From Membranipora membranacea (Eukaryota; Bryozoa; Gymnolaemata; Cheilostomatida; Membraniporidae), in contig OU612072.1 in assembly GCA_914767715.1 (NCBI GenBank), positions 14,074,001 through 14,138,000 on the forward strand: a stretch of DNA of 64,000 nucleotides, given 5' to 3'. Positions 1 through 12,300 of this stretch are shown in pieces. The position numbers and the translations under genes are program-made. The notes under the pieces are model-generated. The model searched no databases. It had not been told where the DNA came from and saw only the letters and a program-made list of their open reading frames with translations. Position 1 is the stretch's first letter. Every line of letters begins with the position of its first letter.

Positions 1-140
1 CATTAAACTTACACCTATGTAGCTTCTCGTTCCCCTATTAGCCCTATCACAGCAGCCCCTTTTTTTGGTAAAAACAACAAAAATGGGGCCGCTATGATAA
101 GGCTATCCCCTGTAATAACATGATCTATCTTCTATCACAG
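1..140 (+). other. End of an intron of the giant gene
   Basis: This is non-coding and ends in a tctatcacag acceptor just before exon 1. It contains a T run and an A-rich tract near 60-85. I see nothing else in it. Confidence 0.6.
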
Positions 141-351
141 TGAGTTGGAGGCTGCAGTCAGCAAACTGAAGCTAGAAGTGAAAGCTTTCCACCAGTCTCT
201 TGATAACTCGATATCAAACCTAGAAGTGCTAACTAAGCAGCTGAGAGACCTACTGATAGCTAGCAGTCAGGTGGAGGAGGTGCAGGACAACTTCATACTC
301 AGCCAGCCAATCACGTATGAGAATGTGGAGGTAGCTCTGGAGGCGTGTCAG
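141..351 (+). CDS. Giant gene exon 1 (first in window)
   Basis: The exon follows a cacag acceptor, begins with the third base of a codon (T) and ends in phase 0 at GTCAG before gtaggt. It encodes about 70 residues of helical coiled-coil sequence starting ELEAAVSKLKLEVKAF. Its last 70 nt or so are repeated downstream at about 421-497. Confidence 0.85.
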
Positions 352-3300
352 GTAGGTGATGGATCTTATTAGCCAATCATCATTTGCGTAGATTCTGGTG
401 TATTGTGATTCGTTAGTTGTACCAGACTTGACACTCAGCCAGCCAATCACATACGAGAATGTAGAGGGCGCTCTGGAGGCTTGTCAGTGCGGTAGGATAA
501 TACGCAGAAGGTAAACAATCATGTTGAAAAGCGTTATAAAAATATACGCACAAGACGCACATTTAGGCCTCATCTAGATTTTGACTCCAGAACCAAAGAA
601 CTTGGTCGTTGGAGTAGCCTAAGATTGAACTCTGGTCATCTGCAGTATTGTGCGAAAAGCAGTGATTCAGCTAGTGAGCTTCTCCTACTCATGCTTTGCA
701 TCGTATCTCGAAATGTAAATCTAACCAATATTTAGCTTTGTTCTCAATACTCCCAATTGCTCAATGTCTTGATATGTTAACGTGTTAATCAAGCTAATCA
801 TACTTATGCCCTCTTCTCCAAACCCAAACTCATAATTATTTGGAGCCACCTTTCCATGCCAGCAAAGTACTCAATATAATCTAAAGCTAATCGTAGTTGT
901 GCCCTCCTCTCCCTTCAGAGACAGATAGAGGAGTTGCAGGAGAGACAGAGGCGTATCGGTAAACTACTGAGTGAGAGGAAGATCTCTATTGGAGTATTAC
1001 CCAGTCCTGATAACGATGAGCTCGAGCAGACTCTACACAAATCTACTAAATCTGCTGAACATACACTCAGCAAACTACAGCAACATCACAGGTCAGTGTA
1101 CCATCTAAATACCTGTCCCATAATATTTGTCGGGTTCATATTTTTAGTTAGATAAAGTATGATCCAGTTTGCTTGCTTTCAGAGTTGCCCCCTCCACCGG
1201 TGAAATTTTTGAGTACATGAGGTACATGCTAATACCAGGGGCACCTATCAAGACGTTCCGGATAAATTGATCCTTTTTTGCCTGCAGCTAACCAGTTGAG
1301 GGGGAGCAGCTCCACAACAGGCCATTTGGATCAAACTTATTTATCTGATTTTGACTAGCACTCAGAGAACGACACTGGTGGTTGAAAAAGTCCAGTGTCC
1401 TGGCCTGGGGATTTTGCTTAGTGGTAGTGTTTGTCACCGTGTTTGGTATAAAAGTTCAAGTTTGGCAGAAAAGGCATAACATGATCAACCAGTGTCTCCA
1501 TTTTAATTATTTTATTTTAGTTTCATTACACGTAGAAATAAAAGCCTGCTTGTATGAAGTGAAACCCAAGAGAAATATGTTCTCTTTTTTTCTCTTTTTT
1601 GAAAGTTTAAAATTCCTGGAGGATCTTTACAAACTTAATCTCAATTATACTCCAGCCTTTCCATCCAAGTTCTTGGACTCATTACGAATTTGCACTTAGT
1701 TGAAGTGCTCAAAGGATGCCAAGTTGATGGTAGAAGCATTTCATTATGGAATACTATTACCATCAATCCCGGCACAGTTTGAGAGCTCAAACTGATTCCC
1801 ACTTGAGCCAAATATTGCTAATCAGCTTATCCCAAACTTTTCATGATATTAATGATTTTGATTTTGGTTACAGCAAACTAAGCTCACTGCATCAGACACT
1901 GAAGACTTTCACGATACGATGTGATGAGGCGAGAGATAGACTCCACAGCGCTGAGAATCTGCTACATAAATCTGACGCTGCAACTAACACAGAGCAACCT
2001 GTCGAGATCACCATAGGTAAGATGACTTACTGTTTACAGTGTAAGCTGGTTAATATATAATTTATAATTCAGAACTCCGTTAAATTCAGACAAAAAAAAA
2101 GAAAATTGGTCCCTTCAGCCAGATCTCAATGCATTCCAATGTCACTTAATTCAGACAAATTTTTGTGGATCTCCAGAGGTTTAAATGAAGGAACTGCACT
2201 GAATATAGTTTACTTACCTTCACTAAATCATTCTCCAGAGATTGTTATGGGAGGATCTTGAGAGCAGGGAGTTATTCTCCTATGATGATACCAGGAAAAC
2301 CCTAACATAAATGAAAAATGTTTTAATTGAGTTTAATTATAATGTGTGCTTACAATAAACCTAGCATAGGGCAATTTTCAGGAGGGACCTGAAGGCTTAA
2401 CGAAAACTTTTTATCATGAAACTAGCTGGAATACCCACAATTGACAAAGCTTCTAGCTATATAGGATAATTTGAGGGTCTCACATGTATGAAATGGTTTT
2501 GAATGAATATGACATGAGCAGAGGGATGATGCATTACGGGTACAACAGTGCCAGATAACATTTGCCCAAAGATTAAAACCTATATTGAATTGCATTAGCA
2601 ATATTCTCAAAGTTACAGGATACATCACGTTAGACTCTGCCTTCCTTGAACAGAGGATTTTATAATCATAACATAACGTAGCTAGCCATCATTACACCAC
2701 CACAGATATAGGTGACAACTCCTGCTGCCCCCAACCCAAATCAAAACTTGTCAAAACAGCCTACCGTTTGCCTTCCTTGGACAAAAGAATCCTTCATCAA
2801 ACTACTATGTTATATCGACACCCCATCACAGATATAGTTGACATATTTAGCTCCGTATTACAGAGACTGTTACAGTGGAGTGTAAGACGAGACTACATGA
2901 GTGTGTGACTTGTATAGAGCAGGCTGAGATAGCAGTCACACAACTAGAACAGAGAAATAATACGGACGGTAAACTAGACTCTCAGAGGGAGGAAATAAAA
3001 GGTAGGTGAACTCTCTCACTCAGCTCATACTAGAACTAATAAAAACTGTTAAAGACTACCCAATGACCAATGCATGTTATAGTCAGGCAGTTACCTTTGA
3101 TAAAGTTTTGTCAGATTCCCATGGTAAAAGATTTCCATGCTCTACTTGGCATGAATTTTTGATGGTGAAAAAGTGGCTCCCATAAAGGAACGTAGCTCCC
3201 ATTCTCCGCATTATGATGTCACAGTCTCCCGGAAGTGCAAACAAAGTGACATTTATCGTTTTCCGTAATACCTCACTTTGAATTCGCCATACTTGTTTAT

Positions 3301-6300
3301 GGAAGTGGCCTATAAAATGATACATGTGGTTGCTGCTTATATTAAAGTCAGGATTACCCCTAGACATAAGTCTGTGAGTAACCTTTTTGCTGCACAGTCT
3401 GACCTGTATGTACGTTCAATGACTAAGGACACTAGCATATTTGTGTCTGGTAACTGGTCACTTATAAGTATGATGGCTTAATAGTAAGGTATTACAGTAT
3501 CGGAAATATTAATTTATGAAATTTTATTCTATAAGGCAAACTTCATTGGAAACTATTGTTGATCAAGTCCTAAATCAAGTCTTCTGTATTTATGTATCGA
3601 CCTTTATTATCTCAATGGGTGATTGAGAAATAAAAGGCTGGTCTGCCTGCAGTAAAAATTGTTATTAAAAATGCTGATGTCTAAAACTGTGTATGATTGC
3701 ATAAAAAACTACTTGTAGTGTACATGGTACACAAATACAAAAAAGGTAGAGAATAAACTAAAATAGTGTTTTATTCGAACTACTGATATGAGGGGTGTCT
3801 CGATACTCTGACTCTTGTTCGTGGATTTTTAGAAATCCAAGCAAAGCACAAAGCTCTTGCAGCAAAGCTTAGAGAAGCAGAGCAGAAACAGGCTATGATA
3901 GCAGATCAGCAAAGGTCACTGGAGGTCATGTTCAGAAGATTCGATGATTGGCTGAAGTTAGCACAGGGTACAATCTCAGAGCAGACAACTCTGACTAGCG
4001 GATTAAATGATATCAGAGATCACATCATCAAACTACATGTCAGTAACGGTTCCATGATAATATATGTAATAACATATATGTTTCATAACTTTTTAACAAC
4101 ACTTCGTTTCATAGTTTTAAAATAACATGACATAATATGTTTAAAGATTAATAGTAAGCTAGTGATTTGCGCTTTGTAAGGCTTTGATTCAGTTTCTTGT
4201 CCATCCTAGACAGGCTTCTCGGCCACTGACCAATTACGGGTATGATTATACAGTTTCATCTTTGCATTGACACAATGGGGACACAACTCCTGTTCAATTT
4301 CACGTCAACACCTAATAATGCCCTTACTAGCAACAACGTCTAAATGAATCCAATTCCAATGTTACACAACATTTATCTAACAATTGTTGCATGCTCACCC
4401 AAAAATAAGGTATACGTTACATTTCCCCAATCACGTTTTATGTTATCAGTTGAAATGTGATACATCTTGCACAGTGTTAACATGAAGATGATCTTCAAAC
4501 TGAGTCTCATTTACTCTTGTTAGGAATTGGAGAAGTCTCTCGATACTTCACACTCGTGGCTACTAGAAATGAAGAAGCTGAATCGATTACTTAGTCAGAA
4601 TCTGCCGGCCTCTGAGATCAACACTAAAACTGAATCTATAGCTGATAAAGAGTCCCTGTATGAACAAGTGAAAGGTATGTAGAATATTGCCAATGTGTTG
4701 GGTCTGATCTGATGGGTGGGAAAGAGAGCCAATGCTAGGTCAATGAAATCCCTGATTGAGATAAAGTGAAAAAAGATTCACTCTTTATATCAAAAGGTAC
4801 CACCTGACCTAGTTTGGCCCTCTGAATCCAGCTCATCAATCCAATAAAATTTCCTCCACCTAAATTTAACCTGCTAAGATTTGACCTTAACAGATTAACA
4901 GGGCTTAAAAGGAAAGGCTTGTTGTTTAACACATACTGCATACACTCCTCTTTAAATCCGATTCATCAGTTCAGTTCTTCATCTGTTGATTATATGTTAT
5001 GGGGTGGTGACTGGACCAGTGTTGGCTCCCAAAATGTTTGTTTTATACTGACAGACTAGCAGATATTTGCTATTGATAATTGTTCATTCTGGATTCTAGA
5101 ATCGAGCCTATCCTTCAGATCTTTGACATAATGTTACAAAGAAATCATATTCACATAGTTGAGCACTGAGTTTGTTGCTTCAGGGACTTTGACATCTAGG
5201 ATCTCAGAATTATCTGCTCAAATGGAAGTTGTCATCTCCTGGATACAGAAATCAGGGGAGCTTACTACCAAACTTAACAATATCAAACATTCTCTCGCTG
5301 ATATAACTAATAAAGAGACTAGCGAGCAGACTGTACAAGCAAAGATTAAACTTATCAAGGTGAGTCAATGAGCTGAACACTACCAAGCGATCGTGAACTT
5401 TGTTGCTGCGCAAGTCACGGTATTGCAGAATATATAAAAATTGACTTAATTTGAATCAATTAGTAGCCTTGGGGGTCTTTCAATCAGAATGAGTGGTGCT
5501 TTACTAAAGCCAATTGTCACTATCACATCGCTCAAAATTGTCACTCATTTAGCCTTTCAATAGACAGTTTTCTGAGCTCTAATTTAAGTCTCAATTCGGA
5601 GTTGTCCTCTCTCCAGTTTGGTACTTTTAACCCACGCCGCACAGGAAAAACGTGCTGAAAAGAGGGTTATATTGATAACCGCTTATAATAAGATAAAAAT
5701 TATTTTTGATTCAGAATCTCCAGCATTGAAAACTCTGGAATATGGACATAGTTTGGGAAAGAATTTTAGTATTTGGATAGTCAATTATAGCATTTTCTGC
5801 CTGTTTTGCGGACAATTTGGCAGAAATTTTGCATGAGTTTCGTCACTAAAATTAAGATTTATCATCATTCAAGCCTCTAATGATTTGGAATGGAATGATT
5901 TTCAATGGTGTAGACTCGGAATCAAAACTCATTTTTATCATAGCGTAAGTGGTTTTCAAGATAACCCTCTTTCAGCAGGTTTTTCCTATGCGGCGTGGGT
6001 TAAAAGTATCAAACTGGAGAGAGGACAACTCCGAATTGAGGCATAAATAAGAGCTCAGAAAACTGTCTATTAGACCAAATCGCTTGGAAATGTATATTGT
6101 TCCATCAATGTGTGAGTGATTTCCGAGCGAGATCCTAGCAGGTATCACTCACTCACTGAGTGATCAGATATAGATTATGATTGCGACCCCCATTAGCGAT
6201 ATATAATAGATGTATGTGATATATATGCAAGGAATGAACAATAAAATGATTTGTGTTTAGTTACAGTTTTCTTTTTTGTAAGCTATTGGCTATTACTAAG

Positions 6301-9300
6301 GGAAAAGGATGGGTTTTTTTACTGTATTTGTGGTAATTTTTGTAATCCCACAAGCTTCGGGCTTAGAAGGATTGTGCGGAATATCAGCACTCTGACATCG
6401 AGACTACTCTATTATCATGTGTATCTCTGATCGTTAGACTCAATTTAGTACGAGTACCTAACATGTACCCCCCCCCTAATTAGTAAAATTAAACTCGGGT
6501 CGTCAAACCAAATCCCGTGTGATGGTACTCATGCTAAGTGAATTAGTTCACTCTCTATCAATCAGAGATATACATGCAATAATATATCACTTGATCAGCG
6601 TTGGATATGAGTTCAAAAAACAGGAATGTTTGCCAAAGCTGAAGATTAACCTGGACCTCCGAGGACTAATGTCCATAACCATTTGTCTACTGACACAATA
6701 AACTCGACTGTTTGTATTTATTTCAGACACACATGGTCGATGTTGAGAATTTACAAAGAGAATTGACGGATCTAGTGAAGAAGACCCCACCTTCTGTTAA
6801 TGAGAAACAGCGTAAACCTTCTCAAGCTGCACTGGTAAGTATTATCTTACTGTTCTTTTCAAGCTTGTTTTACTGTGAGCACATACTTAAGCGGCTTAAA
6901 TAGTAGCAGGAGTTTAGTATAGCTAGTTAGGGAGTGACTTTATGTTGGCTAGCACCAATCTTCACTTGTGTGTTTCGTTAATACGGTTCTGCTAATTTAT
7001 TAGCTAGCCATAATATGTCTCAATATTTCAAGCCTGTTTGAAATGGCACACTTTTCCTCCTGTGTATATTATACTCTATTCTTCTATGAAAATTATCCAA
7101 AATTTTTATTAGAATGCCGCTTTTTCTCCAACTAAGTTGTTCCATCGTGATCTGACACATATATGGTGAGAACTCAGGAGGCCACATTGCAACTAAAAAT
7201 GCTGACTTTTCTTTCTGTGCTTTTCATTTGGTCATTAGCCAAGCTAACTTTTCCTTTTTTAATCAGCAGTAGGACAAAATGAAACGGGAGGCAGGGTTCC
7301 AATTGAATACAGTTGGAATGGGACCCCCCAGCATCACCCCAACTATAGTCTAAGTGCTCAGACTGCTGAAAGTGCTAGTTGGTGGCATTACACCATTAAA
7401 TCTCACATAAGTTATGTGTTTGCAGTAGGTGTCAGTACTTGGACTACACTAACTTGGCATTTGCTCTATACCTAAACATGTCGTCTAGTGTTTGATGTAT
7501 GTACTACATTTGATCTAATTTTGTCTTTGGTAGAATTCTTGCTCGACGATATCATCAGACCTGACAGTGATGTATAACACGCTGTCACAAGTCAGCAAAG
7601 TGTGGGCGGAGTTTAACCATGCTGCCGCTGAGGTCAGAGGTCACCTGAAGCACTGTGAGAATCAGCTGTCTGCTGTAGAGCTGCCGGGTGTATCACTAGA
7701 CGCCAGAGGTCAGAGATACCAGGTAAGCTTTCCATCTTTATATCTTATCATGTCTCATTCGAGAAGGTTTCAGAGAAGTTCCTTGCTCCCTGGAAATAAA
7801 TGGATTAACTTGCCAGTGTCTGGTCTGAGAGTGCAGGTTTGTTTCATTCAGCATCATATTCCATTCGATTTCCCATCTTAATTTCATGGCTTACAAAAGA
7901 ATCTGCCAGTCTCTTTGTTGCAACATCTCGAAGAAACTGAAAGTACTTGGTGCACCCCTCATAAGACTAAATCTTACACTGAAGAAATTATTGAATACAT
8001 TCACCAGTATGATTTGTAGTAAAATTTTATTATAGGAAACTTGCCTAGCACTGGAAACATTCCCAGATGGGTTGTCTCCCCAATACCTGCATGACCTGCT
8101 CTCTACCTGCCCTATAGCTTCACCTGGGCTATACCAGGCAGCGACTGGTTTGTCAGAAGAACAACGCAAGATGCTCAGTAATGCTAAAAAAGGTTGGATA
8201 ATTATATAGTTAAGTTAGCATACAAACGCCCAACCCCTTCACAAAAAAATCTAAAATACCTTCTCTAGGGTCCTTCACACAATGAATCCTGTCATCATAT
8301 GTTGTGTCACATATAATGGATTATCGTTGACATCAATTTTATTGTATGTCTGAGACGCCATCATAGCATGATTCTGACTAGCCGATGTGTTGGCTCTGAT
8401 TGGCTGGTGGGAGAGAGCCGACAGCCAATCAGATCAGATACAATACCTTGGCTAGTATCCTGGTTGTTCAAACCTAGCCAATATGTCTGCTCTGATTTGT
8501 TACTGGGTATTGACTGTCCTTCTCAAGCCCTTAGATGTTTTTGTTCAAATTGACTATAACAATATCTTCATGTTGTCTATCTATGATGAGTCATCTCCTT
8601 GTTTATGATTTATCTCCCTTTTTGTGAGTTATCTCCCTTTTTTTGTCACTGCAGGTTCTGTAGCCTACAGTAAGGAGCTGAAGATTCGATCAGCTCTAGA
8701 ATCTGATCTCCAGACTGTGAATGTACAACTAAAAGACATCGGAACGAGGCTACAGAGCTCTCTGTTACTGGAGGACTGGAATGTTAAGTCCTGTGATCTT
8801 ATCACCAAATCTCTACAGGTACAATAAAGTAGTCACAAGGAGTAGGAGTAGGAGGAGTCTTGGTTGGTTAGAGAGCAGGTCCTTTAACATGCAAATGTTG
8901 AAGGTTGTAGGTTCGAATTCGATTGGCCTCCAGGTGTGCTCCGACCTGCCTGCAAACAGAGAGCAAACTGTGGCAGATATTGCAGCCTAGCCCATAAGGC
9001 AACTAATATTTCGCTGCCTATGCTTTGGGATCTGGCGTGGGATATAACAACTTGATTGTTAATCAAAATACAATAGCCTGGGATTTAGGCCAACAATGGG
9101 GCGTTGTCTGTATTATGGGTCGTGTTTGATATTGCTATTGTGGTATTATCTACTCATGTATCACTATTGTTCATTTCTTAATAGACCAATGTGCCTGTGT
9201 TGTGGTTTGATTGGCTGATAGGTTTGTGATTTGTTGTTGTGTGGAGTTGATAACTCCAAATTGTTAGACTGAATCCCAGTTACTAAATACAAGCAGGGAG

Positions 9301-12300
9301 GGTGGGATACCCTCCATGATACAAGTGTAAATATAGTTAAGGCTATCTAGAGGGTCAGACTACATGTAGATATTTTACTTCATATTGCACTTGTGGCATT
9401 GTCCATTATTATAGGAGTGTGATAAACCAGTATCCCACAATGCAATCTGCCCTAAATCTTGGATTATAACATTGTTGTTATAAAGAGTTTGTTGTGCCTG
9501 GCCATGCCTAGAATTTCGGGCATAGTTGAACATTAACTTGAACATGCCTCATTTATTTGGTTGGTTGTGTGTATGGGAGAAAACTTCCAAATTCCCAAAT
9601 GTTCGGTAACTTTGCACTTGCACGGCTCCCATTCTTCCTGATCATAAAAGTAAATTGTTATATTGATATGTTATTTATCATAATGTATTTAAATATGTAT
9701 TTGTTTATTACAGACTGAGGAGATGGAGCTCAAAACATTATCTGAGAAGATAACTCCAAGAATAAAATCACAACAGGAAGCTCATAGACAGAGAGATGAG
9801 ACAATGGTGCTAGACTTAAGAGAGTCTATTGATGTCTATGAGGAGACTAACAGGGAACTTATGGCACTCATAGCACAGGTAAGATCTTCTCATAATGAAT
9901 ATTTCAAATCATTCACTTTTTGAAAAGAGATCTAGGTTACATGTGGTAACGTCTAAAATAGTCCAAAGCCTGACACATAAGAATTTAGGCAATTTGTAAC
10001 AGCGCATTGCCGAGTTTAATATTGCTTGTTTTTCAAATTCACTGCAAAGTTCTTTTTCATCCATAGAATTACGATCAGTTACAAAATCAATCTGGTATTT
10101 TTGACTTCTCTTATGATGAATAATTATTCTACTCTGTATCAAAAGACGTAAATAATTTCTCCAAGTTGTCTGCTCCTCAATAGTTGCTATACTCTTACAT
10201 CCGGTCTTGAATTTTATACTTTTGAATCTTTTATGGATTCCATATGAAACTTATTCATATATTTTTGGTCTCTAGATACTGGACTAGTAAAATTGAATTC
10301 CATTCTGCTAACCTAAGCAGTAAAACATTTATACATCAGTAAAGCACTCATTCTGAAACCTCACTAACACACAACTTGTGCATTAAAGACTTCCCAAAGA
10401 CCAACGCATGTTATAGTCAGGCAGTTACTTATGATTAAGTTTAGGGCTGGTTTCTTTATACTGGGAGACAGTGACATCATTATGCAGATAATGGGAGTTA
10501 GCTTCCCTTATGATGGCACTTTTCCACCATCAATAATTCATGCCAAGTAGAGCATTGGATTTATTTTACCATGCGAATCTGACAAAGCTTTATCAAAAGT
10601 AACTGCATGACTATAACATGCATTGGTCATTGGTTAGTCTTTAATACACACAATGTTTATGGTGTCTTTAGGAGAAGGAGGTTTTAGTGCTAGCTCGAGA
10701 GTTTTGTCAGTATATAACAGAGTCACTAGATAAGATACAGACCTGTCTACAACAGAGTGAGAGACTGTGTGAGCAAGTGGAGAGCGGACAACTCACTCAA
10801 CAACAAATCGAAACCGGTCTAGAGGTATGATAAAAAACACTATGAGTGTAAGGGGCGATCTCTTTGTTTCCGTGTCCCTGGCCCCAGATCTCTGACATAT
10901 TTCTTTCTCATCATGGTCAATAATAGATATTGCATAAGGCAAGAAATGTTTGCAATCAACAGTGTCCTCCACCGATTTCAAACCCCTAGGGACTTCCAAA
11001 TATCGTCCCTATCAAGCGAAGAATGAATCGTGTGACATTAGAACGCATTGTTTCAAAACAAAACAGATTTTTCTAAAGACACGACTTAAATCTCATCCTG
11101 CAAGTCCTCATAAATGACTACATGGAACCGAATTAAAAAGTTAATCCAGTGTCCATGCCATGTATATCATTCTTATTTTATAGGAGAACCTCACATTGGT
11201 GAAAGGAGAGAATTCTATACTGAGACGAGACTTATTAAGAGTAGGGAGCTATAAAGAACAGATAACTCCCTCACTCTCAGAACCTGCTCAAGAGCGACTC
11301 AACAATATACTTACAGACCTAGTCAGCCGGATTAACGCTACGTAAGTCGATTGTTGCTTATTTTAATTGTCTGACTGAGGGAGATCTTGCAGGTTGATCG
11401 CAGATTGCTCATACAATGCTTGCTTGGTTGCAGGTTGCTGGCTTTACTCTCGCTCCTTAATTGTCTGACCAAAAGTCAAAATGGTGAAGAACAGTCTTGT
11501 TCTTGATGACACGCAGTTCATACTTGTTTATTTTACCTCCCCTCCCTTCTGGATGCTCTTTCAATAAGATTAATTGAAAAATAACATTTTGCGCAATAGT
11601 TTGCAACGTTAAAACTCAAAAACTGCTCAGATTTATTATCACTTTACAATTCAGTACAGTTAAATTCAGTCGTAGCCAACATGAGCTTTGTTTTGATTGG
11701 CTAATCATGATGATGTCACAAGAATATGCAGAAGAATATGTATCCCCAGTGATGATGCTCGATGAATAAGATAAATTGATCAACTGGGTTTACTTTTGGG
11801 AGTAATTTTTTTTATTAGGTGTGAGCTTGTTCAAACTTCAAATAGTTAACATTTATGAAATATTCTAGTTGTTTGTTAGTAAATTCATTGTATTAGTAAA
11901 ATCAATCTGTGAAAGTTAGTGATATTACTAATAATATCAAACAAACATCATCTAAATTGTATTGGGTTAGCCTCAAAAAAATGGAGAATACATTCAGATC
12001 AAATAAAGATATCTTAGAATTAAAATTATATCTTCAGTTACCATTGATTGATCGCCATGAATGAACGATCATTTCGTACAGAGACGAAACAAACTATTAA
12101 ATGACGGATTAGTAAAAAGAAAGTGACTAGATTAGTTGGTAGATTAGTAAAGCGATTGTTAAACGATTGTTAATGTTCTTGATTGTTGGTTTGTGCTTAG
12201 TCGAACAGATTGATAAGTTAATTGATTGATTGAATGAAGTTAGGTGATTGTTGCGTCGATTGTGTGTCTTGTCATTTAGTTGTTACAGCGCTTCCTCTAC

